Shown piece by piece: positions 35,817 through 44,686 of a stretch of DNA of 64,000 bases (positions are counted from its first letter, which is position 1; every line of letters begins with the position of its first letter). The position numbers were made by a program, and so were the translations under genes. Source of the stretch: Saccharospirillum sp043196875 (lineage in GTDB: Bacteria; Pseudomonadota; Gammaproteobacteria; Pseudomonadales; Natronospirillaceae). The stretch lies in NCBI RefSeq assembly GCF_043196875.1, contig NZ_JBEBMX010000006.1:124001-188000 (forward strand). Direction: 5' to 3'. The notes under the pieces were generated by a model. That model saw only the letters and a program-made list of their open reading frames with translations. It was not told the DNA's origin and searched no databases.

Positions 35817-37277
35817 TCAGCCATTCACTTCTTTAAAAGTGGCGGCCATTTCTTTGGACGGCTCAGCCGTCATCTGGCTAACAATGACAATAGCCAGGGT
35901 CGACAGAATAAAGCCCGGAACGATCTCGTACATATCGAACAAACCGCCAGACAGTTGTTTCCAGAGCACCACGGTCACACCACCAACGATGATACCGGTC
36001 AGGCAACCAAGGCGGTTCATGCGCGGCCAGTACAGCGACAAAATCACCGCCGGACCGAAGGCGGCACCAAAACCAGCCCAGGCATAAGACACCAGACTCA
36101 GCACGCTGCTGTCCGGGTTCAGCGCGAACAGCCAGGCGATAATGGCAATCACCACCACAGCCGCACGACCGATCTTGACCAGCAACTGCGGGTCGGCGTC
36201 TTTATTGAACAAAGATTTATAGAAATCTTCGGTCAACGCAGAAGACGATACCAGCAACTGTGAATCGGCCGTGGACATAATCGCCGCCAGAATCGCCGCC
36301 AACAAAATACCGGCGACCAGCGGATGGAAGATGCCTTGAACCAGGCTGATAAAGACGGTTTCCGGGTCCGCCAAAGCGGTCTCAAAATAACCATTACCGG
36401 CGATACCCACCAGCAATGCGCCGGCCATACCGATAAAGGTCCAGGTCACAGCAATGCGACGCGCAGTCGGCACTTCAGCGCGGCTTTTAATGCCTTTGAA
36501 ACGCGCCAGAATGTGCGGCTGACCGAAGTAACCCAGCCCCCAGGCCAGTGACGAGATAATCGCCATGGCGCCCAAAGTGCTGCCATCCGGAGTGGTAAAC
36601 ATGCTGAGCATATTGGGGTTGGTATCGGTCAGTACGCCAACCGGACCCTGACCAACGGCAATCAGCGCGGCAATCGGCACCAGGATCAGCGCCGCGGCCA
36701 TCAACAGACCTTGTACCAGGTCCGTCCAGGAAACCGCCAGGTAACCACCGAACAGGGTGTAGGAAACCACCGCCAGCGTACCGATGGTGACGGCCAGGGT
36801 GTAGTCGAGACCGAAAACGCTCTCGAACAGCTTACCGCCGGCGACCAGACCGGAGCTGGTGTAGAACAGGAAGAACAGCAAAATAAAGAAGGCTGCGATG
36901 ACCCGAATCCAAACGGTGTCTTCAAAGCGATTGCTGAAATATTGCGGTAAGGTCAGGCTGTCAGACGCGGCTTGGGAATAAGCGCGCAGACGCGGTGCCA
37001 CCACCAACCAGTTCAGGTAGGTGCCGACCAACAGGCCAATGGCAATCCAGGAAGCGCCCAGACCGGAAGCGTAAACCGCACCGGGCAAACCCAGTAACAG
37101 CCAGCCGGACATGTCCGACGCACCGGCAGACAGTGCCGACGGCCAAGGCCCCAGGGAACGACCACCAATAATGTAGTCTGACAAGTTGGTGGTACGGCGA
37201 TAAGCCCAGACACCAATCCATAGCATCACCGCCAGATAGGCGATAAAGGTCAAACTGATCGCAAACATATTGCTCAT
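35817..37277 (-). CDS. putP: Sodium/proline symporter PutP
   Basis: 486 residues, about 13 membrane spans of the SSS family. The Na+/substrate motif SAGASDMSGWLLLGLPGA is near residues 50-67 and the conserved LAAIMSTADSQLLVSSSAL stretch near 335-355. GGAG lies six bases before the ATG. It lies downstream of putA on the same strand, with a strong hairpin between, so transport and breakdown of proline are encoded together but can be transcribed separately. Confidence 0.95.
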   Translation of the reverse strand: MSNMFAISLTFIAYLAVMLWIGVWAYRRTTNLSDYIIGGRSLGPWPSALSAGASDMSGWLLLGLPGAVYASGLGASWIAIGLLVGTYLNWLVVAPRLRAYSQAASDSLTLPQYFSNRFEDTVWIRVIAAFFILLFFLFYTSSGLVAGGKLFESVFGLDYTLAVTIGTLAVVSYTLFGGYLAVSWTDLVQGLLMAAALILVPIAALIAVGQGPVGVLTDTNPNMLSMFTTPDGSTLGAMAIISSLAWGLGYFGQPHILARFKGIKSRAEVPTARRIAVTWTFIGMAGALLVGIAGNGYFETALADPETVFISLVQGIFHPLVAGILLAAILAAIMSTADSQLLVSSSALTEDFYKSLFNKDADPQLLVKIGRAAVVVIAIIAWLFALNPDSSVLSLVSYAWAGFGAAFGPAVILSLYWPRMNRLGCLTGIIVGGVTVVLWKQLSGGLFDMYEIVPGFILSTLAIVIVSQMTAEPSKEMAATFKEVNG

Positions 37278-37356
37278 AGTTGACTCCAGGTTGTAGTTGT
37301 TTTGATCAATGCTGATTCGAGCATGACGTTATTGTTATCCGGCAACAGCCGGTTCA

Positions 37357-37392
37357 CTCAGCTTTGTTGCGCTCACCCGCAACAAAGCTGAG
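37357..37392 (-). terminator. Strong hairpin between putA and putP
   Basis: CTCAGCTTTGTTGCG (37357-37371) and CGCAACAAAGCTGAG (37378-37392) pair perfectly over 15 bp with a six-base loop. It begins about 40 bases after the putA stop. There is no clear T-run, so it may pause polymerase or protect the putA message rather than terminate fully. Confidence 0.7.
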
Positions 37393-37431
37393 CAGTGGCC
37401 GCCAACACACAGCGGCAACTTCGGTCACCAC

Positions 37432-40400
37432 TTAATCGTCGGTTTCCAGCGACAACAGAGTGGCATTACCGCCCACGGCAGTGGTGTTGATGGTGCGCAC
37501 CCGCTCGGTGGCGAAGCGCTTGATGTAGTTCGGACCGCCGGCTTTGGGACCGGTACCCGACAGACCCCGGCCGCCGAACGGCTGCACGCCAACCACGGCA
37601 CCAATCTGGTTGCGGTTCACGTAGCAATTACCGACGCGCGCCCGGGCTTCGATATAAGCCGCCGTGGCTTCGTTGCGACTGTGAATACCCAGCGTCAGGC
37701 CATAGCCGGTGTTGTTGATGTCTTCGATGACCTGATCCAGTTCACGACCTTTAAAGCGGTGGATGTGCAGAATGGGACCAAACTGTTCGCGGCCGATTTC
37801 GTGGAAGCCTTCGATGGTCAGTGCCACCGGCGCCAGGAAGTGACCGTGCTCAGTGCCCTCGCCCAGTTCGGCTTGGGCCACCACCCGGTCTTTGGCACGC
37901 CAGTTCTCAACGTATTCCGACAACGCCTGATGCGCCTTGGCGTCGATGACCGGGCCGGAATCGGTGGCATAAAACTGAGGATTACCGATCTTCAATCGAC
38001 CCAAAGCACCGCCGATCAATTCAATAATTCGATCGGCAATATCTTCCTGCACACAGAGCACGCGCAGCGCCGAACAACGCTGACCGGCGCTGGCGAAAGC
38101 CGACTGCATCACGTCAGCCACGACCTGTTCGGGCAAGGCGGTTGAATCGACGATCATGGCGTTCTGACCGCCGGTTTCGGCGATCAAGGTAGGAATGGCA
38201 CCGTCACGCTGCGCCAAGGTGCGATTGATGCGATGCGCGGTTTCGGTGGAACCGGTGAAAGCCACGCCGACCAAACGCTCATCCGGTAACAAGGCGTCAC
38301 CTAAAGTTGCCCCCGCGCCCGGCAAATAATGCAACACATCGGTCGGCACACCGGCCTGATGGAACAGTTCGATGGTACGGCCAGCAATCAAAGAAGTTTG
38401 CTCGGCTGGTTTCGCCAACACGGTATTACCGGCCACCAGCGCTGCACAGATCTGGCCGGTAAAAATCGCCAGCGGGAAGTTCCAGGGGCTGATGCACAAG
38501 AACACACCGCGGCCTTCGTAATAGTGCTCGTTGCTCTCACCAGTCGGTCCTGGCAACAGCGTCGGCTCGCTCATATTGGCGCGTGCCTCGTTGGCGTAAT
38601 AGCGGCAGAAATCGACGGCTTCGCGCACTTCATCGATGCTGTCCTGCAGCGTTTTACCGGCTTCACGCGCACAGAGCGCCATCAGCTCGGCGGTGTTGGC
38701 TTCCATTAAATCGGCCAGCTTATCCAGGCAGGCCGCACGCTTAACGGCGGGCGTACGATTCCAGCTGGACCAGGCCTGATGCGCAGAGGCCAGGGCTTCA
38801 CTGGCCAGCTCAGCGGTAGTCCAATCCAACTGACCGACGCTCTGGCGAGTGTCGTAAGGCGAAACAATAGTCTGGGTTTCGCCGGTCGCTACCGCCTTGC
38901 CCGCTACCAGCGGTTTCAGGTTCCATTGGGTTTGATCGAAACTGGCGATGTCTTCCAACAAGGGTTCACGCTCGAACGCCACCGCCAGGTTATAGCCTTG
39001 AGAATTGCGTCGGCTTTCGCCAAACATTTCACTGGGGCGCGGAATTTTCGGGTTACGAAAGACCGGATGACGCAAAGCCACTTCAACCGGCGATTGCACC
39101 AGATCACCTATTGGAGTTTCGGCATCGACCAGACGATGCACAAAGGAAGAGTTGGCACCGTTCTCCAGCAGACGACGCACCAGATAAGGCAACAAATCTT
39201 TATGCGCACCGACCGGCGCATAAATACGCACCGTTGGTTTATCGGATTCCAGCAGACTGTCGTAAAGCGCATCGCCCATACCGTGCAGACGCTGGAATTC
39301 AAATTCGCGTTGCGGGTTCAGCCGCGCCAGTTCGGCAATGGATGCCACGGTGTGGGCATTGTGCGTTGCAAACTGCGGATAGAGCGCACCACCAACGGCG
39401 TCGCTCATCAGAAAACGCGCACACACCAGATAAGACACATCGGTGTTTTCTTTGCGTGTGTACACCGGGTAATCAGCCAGGCCCAACTGCTGGGCGTGCT
39501 TCACTTCGGTATCCCAGTAGGCGCCTTTAACCAGACGAATCGGAATGATGTCGCCCTGCTCTTGCGCCAGTTTGGTCAGGTAACCGAGCACCGCCAGAGC
39601 GCGTTTGGAATAGGCCTGAATCACCAGCCCGAAATGACCCCAGCCGCGTGCGTCTGCGCTGTTAAATACCTGCTTAAATAAACGCAGCGATAACTCCAGT
39701 CGATCCATTTCTTCGGCGTCGATGGTGATGCCAACACCCAGGGCGCGCGCTTCCTTAACCAACTGGCTGACCCGATCCGCAAGCTCGGTCATCACATCAT
39801 CCTGATGCGCTTCTTCGTAACGCGGATGCAAGGCGGACAGCTTGATGGAAATGGTCGGACGCGGCAGCTCGCCCCACTCGTCTTTGCGCTCACCGAGGGT
39901 GCGCACGGCTTCCAGATAAGACTGGAAATAACGCTCGGCATCGTGATCGGTAAAGGCCGCTTCGCCGAGCATATCGAACGAATAGGTGTAGCCTTTTTTG
40001 CGGTAATCGCGGCCATTTTTGATGGCTTCGCCAATGCTGCGACCGAGCACAAACTGCTTACCCATAATGCGCATCGCCTGGTTCATGGCAGCGCGAATTA
40101 CCGGTTCACCGGCGCGGTTAATCAGTTTGGAAAGTAAGTTGGCAGGCGAGGTTTCGCGGCTGTCGAGCGAGGTCACCTTACCGGTCAGCATCAAACCCCA
40201 GGTCGAGGCGTTGACCAGCAGAGAGTCTGACTTGCCCATATGCTCTTTCCAATCTGCGACCGAGAGTTTGTCGCGAATCAGATCGTCGGCGGTATCGGCA
40301 TCCGGCACCCGCATCAAAGCTTCGGCCAGACACATCAGGATGACGCCTTCTTCGTTATCGAGGCTGTACTGTTGCAGCAGTTTATCGACCGCGTGAGCAA

Positions 40401-40614
40401 CGTCGCCCTGATCGCGCACCTGTTCGACAATACGGCGCGCCGTGCTTTCTACGTTGGCGCGGCTGCCGTCAGACGGTTCAGCCAGCTCAACCATTTGCGC
40501 CATATATTCATCTTCATCGACGGCGTACTGATCACAGATATAGCGGAACCATTGGTCCTCGTCCGCAGAACGGTATTCGCCGGAGAGCGCCCGGGCCGGA
40601 TCAAACTGAGTCAT
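37432..40614 (-). CDS. putA: Bifunctional proline dehydrogenase / L-glutamate-gamma-semialdehyde dehydrogenase
   Basis: 1060 residues. The N-terminal arm leads into the FAD-dependent proline dehydrogenase barrel (about 90-500; RLVKGAYWD, FATHNAHTVA, RIYAPVGAHKDLL). The NAD-dependent P5C dehydrogenase follows (about 560-1030; SPWNFPLAIFTGQ, IAETGGQNAM with catalytic Glu, SAGQRCSALR with catalytic Cys). Together they oxidise proline to glutamate by substrate channelling. The N-terminal ribbon-helix-helix of trifunctional PutA repressors is absent, so this one is enzymatic only and the adjacent AraC-type regulator may take over control. Confidence 0.96.
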   Translation of the reverse strand: MTQFDPARALSGEYRSADEDQWFRYICDQYAVDEDEYMAQMVELAEPSDGSRANVESTARRIVEQVRDQGDVAHAVDKLLQQYSLDNEEGVILMCLAEALMRVPDADTADDLIRDKLSVADWKEHMGKSDSLLVNASTWGLMLTGKVTSLDSRETSPANLLSKLINRAGEPVIRAAMNQAMRIMGKQFVLGRSIGEAIKNGRDYRKKGYTYSFDMLGEAAFTDHDAERYFQSYLEAVRTLGERKDEWGELPRPTISIKLSALHPRYEEAHQDDVMTELADRVSQLVKEARALGVGITIDAEEMDRLELSLRLFKQVFNSADARGWGHFGLVIQAYSKRALAVLGYLTKLAQEQGDIIPIRLVKGAYWDTEVKHAQQLGLADYPVYTRKENTDVSYLVCARFLMSDAVGGALYPQFATHNAHTVASIAELARLNPQREFEFQRLHGMGDALYDSLLESDKPTVRIYAPVGAHKDLLPYLVRRLLENGANSSFVHRLVDAETPIGDLVQSPVEVALRHPVFRNPKIPRPSEMFGESRRNSQGYNLAVAFEREPLLEDIASFDQTQWNLKPLVAGKAVATGETQTIVSPYDTRQSVGQLDWTTAELASEALASAHQAWSSWNRTPAVKRAACLDKLADLMEANTAELMALCAREAGKTLQDSIDEVREAVDFCRYYANEARANMSEPTLLPGPTGESNEHYYEGRGVFLCISPWNFPLAIFTGQICAALVAGNTVLAKPAEQTSLIAGRTIELFHQAGVPTDVLHYLPGAGATLGDALLPDERLVGVAFTGSTETAHRINRTLAQRDGAIPTLIAETGGQNAMIVDSTALPEQVVADVMQSAFASAGQRCSALRVLCVQEDIADRIIELIGGALGRLKIGNPQFYATDSGPVIDAKAHQALSEYVENWRAKDRVVAQAELGEGTEHGHFLAPVALTIEGFHEIGREQFGPILHIHRFKGRELDQVIEDINNTGYGLTLGIHSRNEATAAYIEARARVGNCYVNRNQIGAVVGVQPFGGRGLSGTGPKAGGPNYIKRFATERVRTINTTAVGGNATLLSLETDD

Positions 40615-40774
40615 AGCGGTCGTACCTGTCGGTTTTGTGAATCACTGACCAACCACAGTAGAGCGCCGCTGTTATCGCTGGCTTGTCAAAAAAACCGATT
40701 CTTTTGCAAAATAATCCGCTGTTGCGAACCGAGGTCACAGCTTGAACAGAGTGATCTTGACGCCGGAAAACGGC

Positions 40775-41557
40775 TTAGCTGGATTGCTGACGGCGCACCT
40801 GACCGGGCGATAAACCCAGTTCGTTCTTGATGGCGTGAGTCAGCGCGCTTTGGCTGGAAAAGCCGGTTTCGACAGCGATGTCGGCGATGGGATGGGACGA
40901 GCAACGCAGCAGCCAGACGGCCTGATCGAGGCGATGCTTCATCACATATTGGTAGGGCGTCATACCGGTGGTCTGACGAAAACGCAGATGAAACTGACTG
41001 AGGCTGAGATGGCAGGTCTGGGCCAGTTCGGCGACCGAGACTTTGTCTTGCAGGCGCTGTTTGATCAGTTGATCGATGCGCTCCATATCGAGCCGGCCCG
41101 GGCTCTCCTGCGCTCGCAGCGTCTGGCCGGTCAGGCGCTGGTAGAGGCTGTGCAACAGCAAAGCGCTGATGTGTTGCTGCATCTGCGGGTCCTGGCCGTG
41201 CAAGTCCAGTTCGTGCGCCATGGCTTTTAATAGCGTGCTGAAGTGGTCGTCCAGTTGGAAATAGTGCGGTCGGTCGAACAGGCGGTCGAGCATTTCCCGG
41301 TCGATGCGGCTATCGATGGCGCTGTCCAGATCGAAATCCAGCACCAGCATGCGGTTATCACCCAGGCCCTGGAAGGCATGGCCGCACTCGGTCGGCACCA
41401 GACAGCCGCCGCCGATGCGCAACTGCTCACCGCCGGTGCCGTCCAGCTCAAAATCGGCAGCGCCTTCAAAGCCCAGCACGACCTGATGATGACGGTGATG
41501 ATGGCGATCGCCGCTTTGCGGCATTTGCGCCAACCGACTCACTCCACCCAGCCACAT
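40775..41557 (-). CDS. AraC-family regulator with cupin sensor domain, probable regulator of putA
   Basis: 260 residues from ATG 41557, with AGGAGG immediately upstream. The N-terminal half is a small cupin-like barrel opening with a histidine cluster (GDRHHHRHHQ) that could bind metal or ligand. The C-terminal 100 residues hold both AraC helix-turn-helices (VAELAQTCHLSLSQFHLRF and IADIAVETGFSSQSALTHA). It lies 160 bp upstream of putA in the same direction. Because this PutA lacks its own DNA-binding domain, control of proline breakdown is the natural guess; the sequence does not prove it. Confidence 0.85.
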   Translation of the reverse strand: MWLGGVSRLAQMPQSGDRHHHRHHQVVLGFEGAADFELDGTGGEQLRIGGGCLVPTECGHAFQGLGDNRMLVLDFDLDSAIDSRIDREMLDRLFDRPHYFQLDDHFSTLLKAMAHELDLHGQDPQMQQHISALLLHSLYQRLTGQTLRAQESPGRLDMERIDQLIKQRLQDKVSVAELAQTCHLSLSQFHLRFRQTTGMTPYQYVMKHRLDQAVWLLRCSSHPIADIAVETGFSSQSALTHAIKNELGLSPGQVRRQQSS

Positions 41558-41694
41558 CCTGCCTCCTATCACCGACTAAAGTCGGACCCCGTCTCAGTGG
41601 GTGACACCTTAAGCCCCTCCAACTCCGTTGCCAATAGCCAGACGGCCGCCCCTACAAAACGACACCAGAAAGCTTTACAGCCTGACGACTTGTA

Positions 41695-41722
41695 ATTAAT
41701 ATCCAACCGGTTGGTTATTAAT
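41695..41722. promoter_or_regulatory. TetR-type operator, 28-bp near-perfect palindrome
   Basis: The core CCAACCGGTTGG (41703-41714) is a perfect 12-bp palindrome. The symmetry extends to 14-base arms (ATTAAT...ATTAAT at the ends) with a single mismatched pair. It ends 11 bases before the tetR start codon, so the TetR protein very likely represses its own gene and, with it, the SDR gene. Confidence 0.8.
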
Positions 41723-41733
41723 GGAGAAACAGC

Positions 41734-42306
41734 ATGGCCCGAACCCGCAGTATCGATCAGCAAGGCATCCTCGATGCCGCCGAAGCGGTGGTCGCCCGCG
41801 ATGGCGCCACCCGTTTAACACTCGATGCCGTAGCGACTCAGGCCAGCGTCAGCAAGGCATCGGTGCTTTACGATTACAAAAACAAACAAGCGCTGATTGC
41901 CGCCGTGGTGCAACGCGCCACCGACAGAGACAACGCCTTTAACCAGAGCCAGATTGACGCTCTGGGCGAAGTCGACAGCCCGACCATTCGCGGCCGCATC
42001 AAGGCCGCCAGCCAGCCGTTCCCAGAAGAGTTTGGTGCCGTGGCGCTGCAACTGTGCGCAGCGCTGGCGCAAGACCAAACGCTGCGCGGCATCGTGCAAA
42101 CCAACCAGCAACAAACCCTGGCATCGGTGCTCGATACCGCCAGCAACCCGCGCGGTGCGCGTCTGGCTTATCTGGCTTTGGAAGGCCTGAAACTGCTGGA
42201 GTCGTTTGACTACCTGCACTGGTCCGACGATCAGCGCCGCGAAATTCTTGGTGACATCGAATGGCTGATTAACAGCCAGCCCGGCAAGGCTGCCAAAGCC
42301 GACTGA
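41734..42306 (+). CDS. TetR-family transcriptional regulator
   Basis: 190 residues. The helix-turn-helix lies at about 10-55 (ILDAAEAVVARDGATRLTLD...ASVSKASVLYDYKNKQ); the remaining alpha-helical domain is the ligand pocket. GGAG lies seven bases before the ATG. It is followed 24 bases later by an NAD-dependent epimerase/dehydratase gene that probably shares its transcript, and is preceded by its own operator. The inducer is unknown. Confidence 0.9.
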   Translation: MARTRSIDQQGILDAAEAVVARDGATRLTLDAVATQASVSKASVLYDYKNKQALIAAVVQRATDRDNAFNQSQIDALGEVDSPTIRGRIKAASQPFPEEFGAVALQLCAALAQDQTLRGIVQTNQQQTLASVLDTASNPRGARLAYLALEGLKLLESFDYLHWSDDQRREILGDIEWLINSQPGKAAKAD

Positions 42307-42330
42307 ACCCAATATTTAGAGAATTAATTG

Positions 42331-43311
42331 ATGACAACAACGTCTTATTTTTTGACCGGCGGCAGTGGTTACATCGGCCGCAATTTGATTCGTTATTTAA
42401 TCGCACAGGGCCACTCGGTAGTTGCCCTGGCGCGCAGCGATAAATCCGCAGCCAGTGTCGAAGCGCTCGGTGCCCAAGCCGTCCGTGGTGATGTGCTCGA
42501 CACCAACCTGGCCGAGGTTATGTCTGGCTGCCAGGTACTGATTCATGCCGCGGCCGATACCGATCACGACAACCGCTCCAAGACCCAATACCAGACCAAC
42601 GTTGAAGGCACCCGCAATGTGCTCGACAACGCCCGTCGCGCGGGCATTAACAAAGCGCTTTATATCAGCACCGAATCGGTATTGCTGACCGGCAAAGCAT
42701 TGCGCAACGTTAATGAAGATCAGCCGATTCCAGCAAAAGCCATTGGCGAATACAGCCGCAGCAAAGCCGCCGCCGAACGTCAGGCTTTGGCTTTTGCCAG
42801 TGAGGATTTTCAGGTCATCATCGTGCGGCCAAGATTCGTCTGGGGCCGCGACGACACCACCGCACTGCCACACTTGGTGGATGCTGCCCTGTCCGGACAA
42901 TTGGCTTGGATTGATGGCGGTCGTTACCGCAGCTCCACCACTCATGTTCACAATCTTTGCGTCGGAATCGAACGGGCTTTGGAGAACGGCAACAACGGCG
43001 AGGTGTATTTTATCAGCGACGACGAACCGGTTGAGTTTCGTCAATTCGCGACTGATCTGTTAGCCAGCCAAGGCATCAGCGCTCCGGATAAAAGTGTGCC
43101 CTTATGGCTGCTGAAAACGCTGGCGGCCGGTGGTGATTTTCTCAGCCGGATAAGCGGTGGTGCTGTTAAAGGGCCGGTGACCCGACAGTCGCTGGCGACC
43201 TCTGCTGTTGAGGTCACACTCGACATCAGCAAGGCAAAAACTGAGCTGGGTTATCAACCGGTTATCAGCCGCGCTGAGGGTCTGGCCGAGTTAAAAAACC
43301 AAGCCTGGTAA
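42331..43311 (+). CDS. NAD-dependent epimerase/dehydratase (extended SDR)
   Basis: 326 residues starting at ATG 42331 (a TTG one codon earlier is possible). Cofactor motif TGGSGYIG (about 9-16) and the catalytic YSRSK (Tyr-x-x-x-Lys, about 143-147) mark an extended short-chain dehydrogenase. DTDHDNRS after the fourth strand and IVRPRFVWG resemble 3-beta-hydroxysteroid or nucleotide-sugar type members. Substrate unknown; regulated with the TetR gene ahead of it. Confidence 0.85.
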   Translation: MTTTSYFLTGGSGYIGRNLIRYLIAQGHSVVALARSDKSAASVEALGAQAVRGDVLDTNLAEVMSGCQVLIHAAADTDHDNRSKTQYQTNVEGTRNVLDNARRAGINKALYISTESVLLTGKALRNVNEDQPIPAKAIGEYSRSKAAAERQALAFASEDFQVIIVRPRFVWGRDDTTALPHLVDAALSGQLAWIDGGRYRSSTTHVHNLCVGIERALENGNNGEVYFISDDEPVEFRQFATDLLASQGISAPDKSVPLWLLKTLAAGGDFLSRISGGAVKGPVTRQSLATSAVEVTLDISKAKTELGYQPVISRAEGLAELKNQAW

Positions 43312-43327
43312 CCACTGCGGATAGGCA

Positions 43328-44179
43328 CTAGCCGTCGGCTCGATAGCCATTGACCGACGGCGATTGCCAAGCGGCCAGGTGTGCCGGGTCCGGCCGATAA
43401 ATGTCCACCAGCAACGGATAACAAGCGGCCGCATCGCTGGAATGACTGGCACTGCAATCGCCACCCGGACAGGCCGAGAGCGCAGCGAGCAAATCCACTT
43501 CAGCAAAAAATTCCAGATAGTCGCCCGGCCGCACCGGACTGGCTTTCATAATGTACTGATGGGTATCGAGACTAAAGCCGGTGCACATAAAGACGTTTAA
43601 CACATCGTGCACAAAAGGTTCGGCCTGCTCGAACGACCAGCCTTTATATTTCGCCAAGGCGCGCGTCAGATTCGAATGACAACAATGATGATAATGCCGA
43701 CCCGTTAATTGATGCTCGGTGTAAGGGTCGCAGCGCGTACCAATCACATCGTGCACGCTGCAACCTTCTGCATCCCAGCCGTACCAGTCGAGGGTGTCGG
43801 CAGTGATGGTTGCCAATGGCCGCAGATACGGAAAGCGACTCCATAACCGATCACCGGTACTCAGATGAGTCCCCTGCAAAGCGCGCGTTTTGCCACTGTA
43901 AAAGGCTTCCTTTAAATCGTCTCGATGCCAGAGATTCAGATCACCGACCTGCGGCCCTTCGGTTGAGACGATGCGGAAAAAATGCCCGGCCGGTACCACA
44001 AAGGTGCCTGCGGTTCGCGGCTCAATCTGAACGCTTTCCACTAACTTCATGCTAGTGCGCGCCGCTGCCATCGGTGACTGGCTGGCTGCGTGATTGTCAT
44101 TGGGGTAGGCAACAACGGCGGCTACCGAGCGACGTTCACTGGCATCAGCAGGGGCGGGAAATTGGGCTGGGTATTTCAT
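43328..44179 (-). CDS. DUF1989 (urea carboxylase-associated) family protein
   Basis: 283 residues. The core (about 45-260) has the family's features: VPAGHFFRI, GDLNLW, GTRCDPYTEH, NLNVFMCTGF-like NVFMCTGFSLD, a Cys/His-rich YHHCCHSN, and CPGGDCS near the C-terminus. DUF1989 proteins usually accompany urea carboxylase or guanidine-degradation genes; none is adjacent, so this copy is an orphan. The first 42 residues are low in conservation, and the internal Met beginning MKLVESVQI is an alternative start. It is convergent with the SDR gene. Confidence 0.78.
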   Translation of the reverse strand: MKYPAQFPAPADASERRSVAAVVAYPNDNHAASQSPMAAARTSMKLVESVQIEPRTAGTFVVPAGHFFRIVSTEGPQVGDLNLWHRDDLKEAFYSGKTRALQGTHLSTGDRLWSRFPYLRPLATITADTLDWYGWDAEGCSVHDVIGTRCDPYTEHQLTGRHYHHCCHSNLTRALAKYKGWSFEQAEPFVHDVLNVFMCTGFSLDTHQYIMKASPVRPGDYLEFFAEVDLLAALSACPGGDCSASHSSDAAACYPLLVDIYRPDPAHLAAWQSPSVNGYRADG

Positions 44180-44286
44180 TCATCATCCGAGTTAATCCGT
44201 TTACATCAAAGCATGGGATAAAGGCTTCAGCTTGCCAAGAGCGCGGCTATTCGCGTTCACTTCCTGGTGCATAGGATCAACTGACA

Positions 44287-44301
44287 GCACGTTCTTGGTG
44301 C
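44287..44301 (+). promoter_or_regulatory. Candidate NtrC enhancer site upstream of nrtA
   Basis: GCAC-N7-GTGC (GCACGTTCTTGGTGC) matches the dyad recognised by NtrC. It lies about 90 bp upstream of the -24 element, the usual distance for an NtrC site. The rest of 44180-44390 contains no gene I can support. Confidence 0.6.
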
Positions 44302-44392
44302 GACATTGTCGATAAAGGCCGGACTGATTGACGCACTTTCTGGTTATTAATCTCCCGCAAAACAAGCAGTTGACCATCCATTGAACTGAGTT

Positions 44393-44406
44393 GGCACAAG
44401 CTTCGC
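44393..44406 (+). promoter_or_regulatory. Sigma-54 (-24/-12) promoter of the nrtABC unit
   Basis: TTGGCACAAGCTTCGCTT places GG (44393-44394) exactly ten bases from GC (44405-44406), the invariant spacing of RpoN promoters. The sequence is nearly the same as the promoter of the second nitrate unit at 48836. Nitrogen-limitation control through NtrC is the standard logic for such loci. Confidence 0.8.
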
Positions 44407-44604
44407 TTAACAGCCTTAGAAGCTGAGACATCGGCGGGGTGAACAGGTTGAACCCAAAGATGTTCAGGTCTTCGATAGAAAACCTAAGGTTGTTTTCTCA
44501 GGATTCCGGCGAGCGTTTTTGACTTCGACGCCACGGTGTTGTCACCGTCGTCTTTGCATACGACCCCGACCCCGACGCTCCCCGTCATCCTGCATTGCAA
44601 CGAC

Positions 44605-44653
44605 TGGCAACGGCGCCATTACCGCTCACGCGGTGATGGCGCCGTTTTTTTTT
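44605..44653 (+). terminator. Leader attenuator with overlapping ANTAR-type hairpin, ahead of nrtA
   Basis: A 17-bp stem (44609-44625 with 44630-44646, one G-U type pair, loop TCAC) is followed by nine T's and lies 33 bases before nrtA, inside the transcript. TGGC-AACGGC-GCCA (44605-44618) overlaps its 5' arm: a 4-bp hairpin with a six-base loop having A at position 1 and G at position 4, the signature bound by ANTAR antiterminators. The two folds exclude each other. Bases 44415-44600 of the leader also contain ACGGTG/CACCGT and GAGCGT/ACGCTC helices. Confidence 0.75.
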
Positions 44654-44686
44654 GCCCGAAAAAAATCGGACCCGAGGGAGAGATTC

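Noticed and set aside
38779..39681. 300-residue plus-strand frame inside putA
   Set aside because: Antisense to the proline dehydrogenase coding region, with no independent start signals or recognisable motifs.
44338..44343. TTGACG as a sigma-70 -35 box upstream of nrtA
   Set aside because: No -10-like hexamer at proper spacing; the sigma-54 promoter just downstream explains the region better.
44519..44686. 56-codon N-terminal extension of NrtA
   Set aside because: It would run through the leader terminator; the internal ATG has GGGAG and begins a proper signal peptide.
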